Source of the DNA: Paracoccaceae bacterium
GTDB taxonomy: Bacteria > Pseudomonadota > Alphaproteobacteria > Rhodobacterales > Rhodobacteraceae
Assembly: GCA_017510335.1 (NCBI GenBank)
Contig: JAFWNM010000010.1
Location: 48,261 to 112,260 of the forward strand
DNA: 64,000 nt
Reading direction: 5' to 3'
Position 1 is the stretch's first letter. Every line of letters begins with the position of its first letter. Under the pieces are notes generated by a model. It did not search any database. It was not told where the DNA came from and saw only the letters and a program-made list of their open reading frames with translations. Positions 6,172 through 14,559 of this stretch are shown one piece after another. Position numbers and translations under genes: made by a program.

Positions 6172-9162
6172 ATGTCTATTTCCCGTAGCGGCACGTTCAA
6201 CGAAAACCCCGGTGCCGGGGAATGGGCCTATGGTGTCAACGGCACCGGGTCGCTGACGGTTAATGAGGGCAGTGTCCTGACAATGTTCTCATCCTCCGGG
6301 GGGGGGCCTTATGTGCGGGTTGGTCGCTTTGCCAATGGCGACGGCACCATGACGATCACCGGCACCGGCAGCACGGTCCAGATCAATTCAGCCAGCAGCA
6401 TCGATAATCGTGACGGCGCAGGGTTGCAGATCGGGCGCGATGGCGCAGTGGGCGTGGTGAATGTGCTCGATGGTGCAGCGCTGCGAATAATTGACCCTGT
6501 CACGGAATTCGTCAGCGGCTCCGGGGATGAATACCTGTATGTCGGGCGTGGCCTTGACGGGAACGGCACCCTGAATGTGCAAGCCAGCGAGGTTGAGGTC
6601 AGGGGCAATGGCGCTGCGCTTTTCGTCGGAGAAGACGGCGCAACCGGCACCCTGAACGTGTCGCAGGCGTCCCAGATCCATATCACGAACAGTGTGCCGG
6701 AACTGACCAGAAGTGCAAACCTGACTGTAGGGCGCGCAAATTCCACCGGAACAGCGACAGTCGACAATTCAGCCATCATTTTGGAAAACCACGGACGGGG
6801 TGAAGCGTATCTGGCGGTCGGCCGGTTTGGCACGGGCACCATGACGGTTACAGGCACCGGCGCCGCCGATCACGGGGTTTTCCTGCATGGCGGAAGTGAC
6901 GACTACGCCTTCGCCGATATCGGGCGTGGCGTAGGGGGCAATGGCGCAGTGACGGTGACCAATGCCACCTTGCGGTTGCAAAACGATGGTGTCGGGTTCG
7001 ACGGCGCCACCTATGGCACAGGTGGGGACGCGGAACTGATAATCGGGCGCGCGGGCGGCACAGGCCACCTGACGCTGAATACTGACGCCAAGCTGGAGAT
7101 GAACGCCAGCACTGACAGCTTGCTTCTTGTCGGCTACGGGGGCGATGGCACCCTGACGGCAAATCACGCCAGCATCGATCTTGTCGCAGGGGACCGTGCG
7201 GCGATTATGGTTGGCCATACTGCGGATAGCACCGCAGCGGCCAGTTTCACCGATGGCAGCACAATCAGCCTGGATGGGGCCAGGGCAGGTTTGATTGTCG
7301 GTTGGGGAAACGGAAATGCCCAAAGCAACGTCACACTTGACGCGTCAAGCCTGACAATAGCTGCAACTCAGGCGGCGGCGATCACCATCGGAACACCCCC
7401 GCCGACCGAAACCGAAGTCACAGGTCCGGGCACAGGCACAATGGCCTTGACCAACAACGCCAGCGTGACGCTGGACGGATCAAGCGGTCAGGCCGGGCTT
7501 TTCGTTGGCGGCAGCGCCGGGGGGTCGGGCGCGCTGAATATTGTTGGCGGGTCTTCGCTCACCCTGTCAGGGGCCACGACAATTGCCGAAATCGGCACGA
7601 ATGGCGGCACCGGCGCGGTGAGCGTCGGGCAAGGCAGTCAGATTGTCGGGTTTGACACTGCCGAAATCGGATCAGTTGGCGGGTCGGGGCGGGTTGCCCT
7701 GCAAGACGGCGGAACCTTTGGCGGTGCAGGTTCGGTGACAACCCTGCATCAAAACGGGGTTCTGGAAGCGGGCACTGGTTCGGTCGGCGGTGATCTGGTG
7801 ATGGATGGCGGCACGGTTGACATGGGGTCGCTGGGTCTGTCGCGCCTGGACGTGATGGGCAATGCCAATCTGGGTGCCGGGCGCGTGCGGCTGGATATCG
7901 GCGCGTCGACGAATGACAGCATCGACATTGCAGGCAGTGCCACAGTTGGGACGGGCACCGCTGGCGACACGGAATTCATGGTTAATCTGATCGAAGGCCG
8001 CATTCTGGCCGCAGGGCAGACAGTCGATCTGTTGCATGCGACAGGGGGACTTACTGTAAGTGATGTCGGGCAGTTGGCGGCCGGGGTCGGCGGGGCAAAT
8101 GCCGGGTTTTCCTGGGTCTTCGGGGTGCAGGCATCCCATGCAGACCGCCTGGCGCTGACGGCGTTGACAGCATCTGACAGCGCGGCGGGAACAGGCGGCA
8201 CGCTGGAATTGGCGGGCGGTACGGCGGCCGTCGCAGTCTGGGATAGCAGCACAGCCCATTGGGTGATCGAAGGCGGCGACTGGGTAGCAGGCATCGCAAC
8301 AAACCTTGACGTCATGTCAGGCACCGCATTCGGGGACCGGATCGACGCAAGGGGGCTTTCCAGCGCGATCCGCATCAATGGCGGCGCGGGCAACGATACC
8401 TTCTATGGCGGCAGCGGTGATGACATCATCATGGGCGGCGGCGGGCAGGACATTGCCATTTATGGCGCTGCGCGCGCGCAGTATGACATTCATACTGATC
8501 GCGCCACCGGGGTAACAACTGTCACAGACCTGCGCAATGCCGGCACAACCCCAGATCACGGTGGAACCGACACCCTGACCCGCGTGGAGCTGCTGCGTTT
8601 CGCAGATATAGACGTTTCGCTTACTGTCGATACAACGATTGCGATTGCCGGTCGCCCCGGCACGGGAATGACGGGTGTGACGTTACACGCGACCCTAGCC
8701 GATGGGTCCGTTGAGGCAGTGGGAAATACCGGAGAAGATGGCCAAGTCCTGTTTTCGACTGCCGCAGCCGGTGACATCCGGATCACGGGCGCGAAACCGT
8801 ATGACCCCGCCACAGATGGCACGATCACGGCAAGAGATGCGCTGGATGTGCTGCGCCTTGCTGTCGGGCTGTCGCCAAGCTGGGGTTCGGCCGCCCCGCT
8901 GGATTTTATTGCCGCAGACATCAATCAAGATGGCCAGATCACTGCCGCCGATGCGCTGGATGTGCTGCGCGCAGCCGTCGGGCTGCAAAGCCCCAACCAG
9001 CCACGCTGGTTCTTCATTGACAGTGACACTGACCTGTCGGCCATAAGCCGCAGCAACACATCTGTTGAAGAAGGGGTTCTTTTCAACCCGATCAACGCCG
9101 ATATATCCGGCCTGAGCATGACAGGCATTTTGCTGGGCAATATGCAGGAATTCCTGCAATGA
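6172..9162 (+). CDS. Large repeat (beta-helix-like) protein with RTX segment and dockerin-like pair
   Basis: 996 residues with no signal peptide. Residues about 1-600 are glycine-rich repeats of roughly 40-50 residues, each carrying a VGR-x-G-x-GT-x-TV-like core, as in autotransporter or adhesin beta-helices. A short RTX calcium-binding run (GGAGNDTF, GGSGDDII, GGGGQD) follows at about 736-761. After a small Ig-like stretch come two EF-hand-type loops at about 881 and 916, each followed by ALDVLR-x-AVGL, the layout of a type I dockerin pair. Absence of a signal peptide together with RTX repeats suggests type I secretion; no transporter genes are in the window. The ATG at 6172 was chosen for its AAGGAA site. 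The role is probably adhesion or surface or matrix attachment, by inference. Confidence 0.8.
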   Translation: MSISRSGTFNENPGAGEWAYGVNGTGSLTVNEGSVLTMFSSSGGGPYVRVGRFANGDGTMTITGTGSTVQINSASSIDNRDGAGLQIGRDGAVGVVNVLDGAALRIIDPVTEFVSGSGDEYLYVGRGLDGNGTLNVQASEVEVRGNGAALFVGEDGATGTLNVSQASQIHITNSVPELTRSANLTVGRANSTGTATVDNSAIILENHGRGEAYLAVGRFGTGTMTVTGTGAADHGVFLHGGSDDYAFADIGRGVGGNGAVTVTNATLRLQNDGVGFDGATYGTGGDAELIIGRAGGTGHLTLNTDAKLEMNASTDSLLLVGYGGDGTLTANHASIDLVAGDRAAIMVGHTADSTAAASFTDGSTISLDGARAGLIVGWGNGNAQSNVTLDASSLTIAATQAAAITIGTPPPTETEVTGPGTGTMALTNNASVTLDGSSGQAGLFVGGSAGGSGALNIVGGSSLTLSGATTIAEIGTNGGTGAVSVGQGSQIVGFDTAEIGSVGGSGRVALQDGGTFGGAGSVTTLHQNGVLEAGTGSVGGDLVMDGGTVDMGSLGLSRLDVMGNANLGAGRVRLDIGASTNDSIDIAGSATVGTGTAGDTEFMVNLIEGRILAAGQTVDLLHATGGLTVSDVGQLAAGVGGANAGFSWVFGVQASHADRLALTALTASDSAAGTGGTLELAGGTAAVAVWDSSTAHWVIEGGDWVAGIATNLDVMSGTAFGDRIDARGLSSAIRINGGAGNDTFYGGSGDDIIMGGGGQDIAIYGAARAQYDIHTDRATGVTTVTDLRNAGTTPDHGGTDTLTRVELLRFADIDVSLTVDTTIAIAGRPGTGMTGVTLHATLADGSVEAVGNTGEDGQVLFSTAAAGDIRITGAKPYDPATDGTITARDALDVLRLAVGLSPSWGSAAPLDFIAADINQDGQITAADALDVLRAAVGLQSPNQPRWFFIDSDTDLSAISRSNTSVEEGVLFNPINADISGLSMTGILLGNMQEFLQ

Positions 9163-9187
9163 CCCGGCCATGCAAAACGTCCGGGGC

Positions 9188-9319
9188 GGCGCTTTTGCCA
9201 TAGAGCATGTTGTTCAATAGTGGGAACGGGTTTTGAGCTTCTTGAACATTAAAAATCATTAAGTCAGAGCATGTCGCGTGAAGACGAATGAACGCGACAT
9301 GCTCTATGGCAAAAGCGCC
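9188..9319 (+). repeat. Dispersed hairpin repeat, copy 1, with flanking 23-bp inverted repeats
   Basis: The core at 9202-9309 matches, in inverse orientation, the segment at 37070-37176 at roughly four of five positions. An internal perfect 14-bp inverted repeat (AGAGCATGTCGCGT, 9266-9279, against 9292-9305) is shared in form by both copies. In this copy a perfect 23-bp inverted repeat (9188-9210 against 9297-9319) bounds the whole element. It lies between the convergent repeat-protein gene and algX and could also serve as a transcription barrier. Confidence 0.8.
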
Positions 9320-9414
9320 ACAAGAAGCACGACCTGAGCGTATCAGCCCTTCACTGGCCTGCCAGCGCTGGAAGACCCCGATGCTGGCCCAGGAATGGAC
9401 ACACCAAACAGCCC

Positions 9415-10794
9415 TTACAATTGTGAACTGCAGGCGGATGCATGCATCTGAACAGGAGTGGTCAGATCGGGGGCGCGTATGCGCAGCTTCACGGGGTTCT
9501 GGGTATCGCTAAAGGGCGCGGCAAGCGGATCGGACAGAAACAATCGCCATGTCTGAGGGCGACGGTCTTCAGCTACACGATCATTTCGCCTTAATTCATA
9601 TGTGAATCTAGTGTCATCAGCGTATGTCGCTTCGATCTGGATCACTCCTGTTTTCATATCAGGAATAGAAAGTTCAAGTAAATCCTGCAAAAATAAACCA
9701 CTAAATTCTATATCCCCCCATTCGTTATCGAGGGCACTTTGCGCGTTTAGGGTGAAAGGTCCGGGACTGCATGCCGACAAGGCCGCACCATAGATTTGGC
9801 TTAAGGAGGAACGCGACAGTGCCCTGAATTGATAATGCGGCAATTCCCAAATTAACATACTTGTGGCTTCTCGTTCACTTTTTAAGAAAAGGTAAGATTC
9901 AATTGAAGACGTTTGACTTCCGCCACCAACTCCGAAATTGCTTACCGAGTATCTAGTACTGAACGCTAGGCTGTCACCTGCTCGGAACACGTCAGTCCCA
10001 CCACCGTTAGAAAAACTGGTGCCAACCAAAACTACCCGATCTGAATTAACTTCAGAATCAGAAAAAAGAATGTCGGCAAGATCAGTGGATGCCGTCTCCG
10101 ATCGTTCGAATATCGGCGCTTCGAAAAGTATCGAAGATGGGTCAGCGTTACAAACAGACGCTATCACCCTATTATAAGCGCCAACCTGACTTACTTCGTC
10201 AAACCCAACAAGATCATATTGTGTATCGCCTAATGCGATGCCGTTTTCTTCAAGTAAGTTTGCTAGCGCTGTAAACGCAGTCAATGCACCAGATGGCGAC
10301 CAATGATTGTCGCCAGAAAGAAAAAAATCGTTTCGGATTTCGGAATTATTACGCACAATTACTCCAAGGTCAGGTGCGAAAATTCCATTTCTTTTAAGAT
10401 TATTAATGGCTTCTGAGAAGTTATTAAAAGCACTCTGTATCGAATATGGTGCCGGAGTCGGCATCATTGTATCAAAGCTGTCTTGTTCAAGCGCAAATGA
10501 CCGTGATGGAGGTATTACAAGTGCAAGAACACCCTCACGTTCCATAATATTCTCATTTAATAGCTTTAGAATTTCCAGTGCGTCATTCTGTAGTGCATAA
10601 TCCGTTTGCAGATCAAGTTTAGTGATCACAAATCCGCTCTCTGTATCAATATGGAATGGAGCTTGATCCGAGAACAAAGCATACGCCTCTGGATCCGCCA
10701 TGGCATCGCAGTAAAGCGGCACGTCTTGTGCGGCAGCGAAGGACACGGGCGCGGCACTTAGGAGCAGCGCTGTGCAAGTATAACGCAAATTCAT
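9415..10794 (-). CDS. algX: AlgX/AlgJ-family SGNH polysaccharide O-acetyltransferase with C-terminal extra domain
   Basis: 459 residues with a signal peptide (cut near AAAQ-DV). The SGNH-like catalytic set of AlgX is recognisable: D162 and H164 in GDNHWS, and serine 260 in VGTSFS. A WELPHY motif lies around 315, and a C-terminal domain of about 110 residues could bind carbohydrate. It is periplasmic and should transfer acetyl groups to an exported polysaccharide. The ATG overlaps the algJ stop (ATGA). The central part (about 9560-10680) is markedly AT-rich compared with both ends and all neighbours, suggesting acquisition by recombination. The native polymer is unknown, so the Pseudomonas gene name gives the family, not the substrate. 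Confidence 0.75.
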   Translation of the reverse strand: MNLRYTCTALLLSAAPVSFAAAQDVPLYCDAMADPEAYALFSDQAPFHIDTESGFVITKLDLQTDYALQNDALEILKLLNENIMEREGVLALVIPPSRSFALEQDSFDTMMPTPAPYSIQSAFNNFSEAINNLKRNGIFAPDLGVIVRNNSEIRNDFFLSGDNHWSPSGALTAFTALANLLEENGIALGDTQYDLVGFDEVSQVGAYNRVIASVCNADPSSILFEAPIFERSETASTDLADILFSDSEVNSDRVVLVGTSFSNGGGTDVFRAGDSLAFSTRYSVSNFGVGGGSQTSSIESYLFLKSEREATSMLIWELPHYQFRALSRSSLSQIYGAALSACSPGPFTLNAQSALDNEWGDIEFSGLFLQDLLELSIPDMKTGVIQIEATYADDTRFTYELRRNDRVAEDRRPQTWRLFLSDPLAAPFSDTQNPVKLRIRAPDLTTPVQMHASACSSQL

Positions 10795-11846
10795 TCTTCC
10801 AACCTTTTCAGTGTGCTGAGGGTCAAATACCGCTCGGGGATTTCCCAGATCACCAGATCCGGCGCGCTTGTTGTCAGGTCGGCATCCTGCAGCCAGCGTT
10901 CCATGGGGGCAAAGGGGCCGCGCCCTTCTTGCGCAACATTCAGGATGTCGGCACTGAAGGATGTTTTAAGAAATCCCTCGAAATTCCAGGCCGGGTTGGC
11001 AGAATAGCTGCTTCCCACCAGAACAACAGGGATTTGCTGTTCCCCAAAAAGCGACTGGAAATCGCCTGCAACTGCCCCTGACACCGTAGAATAAGTGGTA
11101 ATATCTTCAGGATGGGGACCAACCAGCGGGGCAAAAGGCCCGGTATTTGCGAACCGCATCAGGTCACCTGTATGCGGTTCAGTTCCGGTGGCAAGGGTCA
11201 CAAACTCGCTTGGGGCGCTGATGGGGCCATCAACCAGAAAGGCAAGATGATAGGCTGCGGCGCGCGCGCCTTCTGGCGTCCAATGCGTATCAGTCCGCAG
11301 AAACGGGGTGTCCCCCTCCTCCAGAAGCGCCGACAAAGCGGGCCGCAGGTCGGGGGCAACGACACCGCCCCCTTGCAGCGCACCAAGCGCGGCGTCATAG
11401 CGCCCGCCAATGGCCGGACCACGGTCCGGGTGCGGCAAATATGCAGACATGATGCGCGCCTTGTCGGGGATCAACGCAACCACAAGCGCCACCTCTTGCG
11501 CGCGCAGGGCCGTTTCCACATCAAGGATGCGCGCAATCTGCGCATTGAACTGCGCGTCGAAATCGGGATGGGTCTCAAACTCCTCGGTGGTGAACAGCCA
11601 CTCCCCTTCGCCGGCCAGCGCCCCGTCCGACATCTGGCCAAAGACACCGAAAAGGAATGCCGACCACGCGTGAATGGCACCATCCCGGATGACCACTGCT
11701 TCGTCGAAGGCGGCCTCCAGCGCGGGCTGGATTACCCCGTCCGTCACTGGACCATCAAACGCAGCGCGCCACGGCGTCACGGCCGATGTCACGGTTCCGA
11801 TGCAGCCGATTGTCACCATGATTGCCAGACCTGATGCTTTTTCCAT
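10791..11846 (-). CDS. algJ: AlgJ-family O-acetyltransferase
   Basis: 351 residues, membrane-anchored by an N-terminal hydrophobic segment (about 5-24). The SGNH residues are visible: D186 and H188 in TDTHWT, serine 279/280 in VGSSYS, and the WEIPERYL motif near the C-terminus. It works with AlgI and AlgX-type enzymes to O-acetylate an extracellular polysaccharide in the periplasm. An in-frame TTG lies one codon upstream; the ATG at 11846 was preferred. It starts 11 bases after the algI stop and overlaps algX by four bases, so the genes form a tightly coupled operon. Confidence 0.85.
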   Translation of the reverse strand: MEKASGLAIMVTIGCIGTVTSAVTPWRAAFDGPVTDGVIQPALEAAFDEAVVIRDGAIHAWSAFLFGVFGQMSDGALAGEGEWLFTTEEFETHPDFDAQFNAQIARILDVETALRAQEVALVVALIPDKARIMSAYLPHPDRGPAIGGRYDAALGALQGGGVVAPDLRPALSALLEEGDTPFLRTDTHWTPEGARAAAYHLAFLVDGPISAPSEFVTLATGTEPHTGDLMRFANTGPFAPLVGPHPEDITTYSTVSGAVAGDFQSLFGEQQIPVVLVGSSYSANPAWNFEGFLKTSFSADILNVAQEGRGPFAPMERWLQDADLTTSAPDLVIWEIPERYLTLSTLKRLEE

Positions 11847-11857
11847 CAACCCGCGTC

Positions 11858-13252
11858 CTAAAACTGAAAATAAAGAAAAGGGCTGTCAGATTGCGCTGTA
11901 AGCCGACTGATGGACAAGACTGCAAGCATCAGCATTACGGTTGAACGCAACGCCGGACCAGGGCGCACGTCACGGCCACGCGACAGCAACGGGAAGAAGC
12001 TTATGCCAAGGCCGATAGCCAGCATCAGCACTTCGCTGGGGGCAATCTGCCAGGCAATTTCCGGGCGGATGGACAACCCGTTCAGACCGATCATTCCCGC
12101 ATACATGTCCAGCGCGGCACCGACACTGGTTGCGCGGAACATCACCCAACCGATCACGACAAACGTGAATGTCAGCGGCAAGGCGATCAGCGGTGGCCAG
12201 ACCTGCCGCTTCTTTACACCCATGGCCCGTTCCAGCGCCATCAACCCGCCATGCCATGCCCCCCATAACAGGAATGTCCAGTTCGCACCGTGCCAGAACC
12301 CGCCCAACACCATTGTGACGATCAGGTTGACATAGGTGCGCACCCGGCCTTTTCTGTTGCCGCCCAGCGGAAGATACAGATAGTCCCGAAGCCATGTCGA
12401 CAGGCTGATATGCCAACGCCGCCAGAATTCGGTGATGGACCGACTGACATATGGCGCATTGAAGTTTTCAATAAAGCGAAACCCGATCATCAGACCAATG
12501 CCGATTGCCATCGCGGAATACCCGGCAAAGTCAAAGAACAATTGCACTGTATAGGCAAGAGCGCCCAGCCAGCTTTCAGCCAGTGTCGGGTCGGTCAAGG
12601 CAAATATGCGATCAGCAAGTGGCGCGACGCTGTCTGCCACAAGCACCTTCATCGCCAGCCCCAGCACAAAACGGTAGACACCTGCCGCGAACAGTTCCAG
12701 CGAATGGGTGCGCGAAACGAACTGCGCTGCCAAATCCTTGTAGCGCAGCACCGGACCCGCAATTAGCTGCGGAAAAAGCGAACTGAAGGCCAGAAAATCA
12801 ATGATATTCCGCGCAGGGGGCGCATCACGACGGTATATATCGATGACATAGCTGATCGACTGGAATGTATGAAAGGAAATTCCGATGGGCAGCAAAACAT
12901 CAATTACATGGATCTCCCGGCCCATGAACATTTCTGACATCGCGGAAATATTGGTCATCAGAAAAGTTGTGTATTTGAAATATGCAAGTGCCGCCAGATC
13001 GAACCCGACCCCCACACCCACAGCCCAGCGGCGCACCCGTTCATCCGTCGACCAAACGGTGACCTGGGCCGCAAAGTAGCTGACCAGCGACATACCGAAT
13101 ATGACAAGCAGGTATTCGTAGCGCCACCAGCCATAAAACCCATAGCTGAAACACAATATAAGAAGGGATCGGAACCGAAGTGGCGTAAGGTAATAGCAGG
13201 CAAGAAACAGAGGAAGAAAAAGGAAAACAAACAAGCTGGTCGAGAAAATCAA
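11858..13252 (-). CDS. algI: MBOAT-family acetyl transfer protein AlgI
   Basis: 464 residues with about ten membrane segments. It carries the MBOAT hallmarks: the FWRRWHISLS stretch (277-286) and catalytic H321 in GGFWHGANW. AlgI moves acetyl groups across the inner membrane to periplasmic acetyltransferases. The start codon is TTG, overlapping the algF stop as TTGA; the N-terminus (MIFSTSLFVFLFLPLF) aligns well with the usual AlgI start, which supports it. A TTG start implies translation coupled to algF. Confidence 0.93.
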   Translation of the reverse strand: MIFSTSLFVFLFLPLFLACYYLTPLRFRSLLILCFSYGFYGWWRYEYLLVIFGMSLVSYFAAQVTVWSTDERVRRWAVGVGVGFDLAALAYFKYTTFLMTNISAMSEMFMGREIHVIDVLLPIGISFHTFQSISYVIDIYRRDAPPARNIIDFLAFSSLFPQLIAGPVLRYKDLAAQFVSRTHSLELFAAGVYRFVLGLAMKVLVADSVAPLADRIFALTDPTLAESWLGALAYTVQLFFDFAGYSAMAIGIGLMIGFRFIENFNAPYVSRSITEFWRRWHISLSTWLRDYLYLPLGGNRKGRVRTYVNLIVTMVLGGFWHGANWTFLLWGAWHGGLMALERAMGVKKRQVWPPLIALPLTFTFVVIGWVMFRATSVGAALDMYAGMIGLNGLSIRPEIAWQIAPSEVLMLAIGLGISFFPLLSRGRDVRPGPALRSTVMLMLAVLSISRLTAQSDSPFLYFQF

Positions 13253-13833
13253 TTGAGCGGCTCCGAGATCAACTCACTTTGAATCAATTCAACACCGTCA
13301 ACAGTGACAACAAGGGCGGGATTCTGCCCGCGACGCAACGACAAAGGGATCACGTCGCCCAATTGCGCGTCGCCTGCATGGACCGCAACTGGCACCTGAA
13401 CGGGGTTTATTTCGCGAAATCCCATCTGGCGCGGGCCAGTAGCCCCAATAATGTCGATGCTTCCATCTGCAGTCTTCAGCGTTATGTCGGCATTCGTCAG
13501 GTTAACAAGTGCCAGCATGACACGGGCCGGGTCCCGCGCGGGTTCCTGAAATAATGTCGTTCCATCTGGCTGCCCACCCAGAACTGTATACGACGCCCCC
13601 GCTTCGGCACCATCAAGTCCAGTGGCCCGCACGACCCGGTAGGCCGGACTGGAAAGACCATCACCTGACACATCAATCCCGAACACAGTGGTGGGCGCGT
13701 CAACACCAATGAAACGCACGAACGCGGCATCATCAGGAACAGGAGCGTCATAAAGCGCTTCCTCTTGCGCGGAAACCGGGACGCCACCGAAGCTAAAGGA
13801 CAATAGGATCAAAACGAACAAGTGTCGCATCAT
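13249..13833 (-). CDS. algF: AlgF-like periplasmic acetylation adaptor
   Basis: 194 residues with a signal peptide (MMRHLFVLILLSFSFGG, cut near SAQ). The mature N-terminus ALYDAPVPDDAAFVRF resembles AlgF (LYxPxPPxxAAFVR), a two-domain beta-sandwich protein thought to pass acetyl groups or bridge AlgI, AlgJ and AlgX. An AGGGGAAT site seven bases before the ATG at 13833 fixes the start; a longer frame to 13866 lacks support. It is first in the leftward algF-algI-algJ-algX set. Polymerase and export genes (alg8, alg44, algK, algE) are not in the window. Confidence 0.8.
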   Translation of the reverse strand: MMRHLFVLILLSFSFGGVPVSAQEEALYDAPVPDDAAFVRFIGVDAPTTVFGIDVSGDGLSSPAYRVVRATGLDGAEAGASYTVLGGQPDGTTLFQEPARDPARVMLALVNLTNADITLKTADGSIDIIGATGPRQMGFREINPVQVPVAVHAGDAQLGDVIPLSLRRGQNPALVVTVDGVELIQSELISEPLN

Positions 13834-14188
13834 GGCTGAAATTCCCCTGCTGCCAAGATTGGCCAAGTCGCTTTCAAATCAGTGCTGGGATAAAGCCATA
13901 CTTGGCGAGGAGATCAAGTGTTTTTCGCTTCACGGCGCGTCAGGTTCTGCCAGATTGCCCGAATTCGGGCAAATCGAACTACAGTTCTGGTCATCGTGAC
14001 CCATGTTTCAGCAAGGATGAGGGTGAAATGCGCCCCCTCAAAAGGGTGCGTATAATCTTTCCTTGATTGGCGCAGCGGGGTTGCCCCGCGACGGCTGGCA
14101 AACCCCTTCCCTGCCGAACGAACGGCGCGCGCCTGCACGGCACCCCAATTCCCAAAAGCGCCGCATTGCGGCTTCGGGAACTGTGGAA
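13834..14188. other. Gene-free 355-bp gap upstream of algF
   Basis: No convincing coding sequence. It must carry the promoter of the leftward alg operon and the 3' flank of tRNA-Leu. Short palindromes occur (CCCGAATTCGGG near 13958, and a GCGGGG-TTG-CCCCGC hairpin near 14085). The latter may be part of the tRNA-Leu terminator but lacks a T-run. Confidence 0.4.
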
Positions 14189-14275
14189 TGGTGGCCCCTG
14201 AGGGACTCGAACCCTCACGCCCATACGAGCCTCAGATTTTAAGTCTGGTCTGTCTACCAGTTCCAGCAAGGGGCC
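14189..14275 (-). tRNA. tRNA-Leu (anticodon UAA)
   Basis: An 87-nt class II tRNA with encoded CCA. The 7-bp acceptor stem pairs GGCCCCT with AGGGGCC. The anticodon loop is CTTAAAA, giving UAA. There is a long variable arm, as leucine tRNAs require, and the T-loop reads GGTTCGAGTCC. Confidence 0.97.
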
Positions 14276-14559
14276 TGATGCTGTCCTCTATCCACAGTAA
14301 TTTGGTTTCTCAAGTTGAAATTCCTGTCCCGACACTGGGCGCGGCGCGCCAACAGGGCGCCAAGTGCATGTTGTATCTTTGGAATTCAGGCAGAACCCCT
14401 GAATATGGGGGCAGAATTTTTCAACCATCTGCGGCAAGCTGCCCTGGCAAAGCGCCGCAACAGACCACGTTTGCAGACCGTCACACCCGCTGCCACGACG
14501 GGCCGATCTTGCGTGACACAGACGGCCGCCCCCCCTATGCGCCTTTTGCGGCGCATCCA

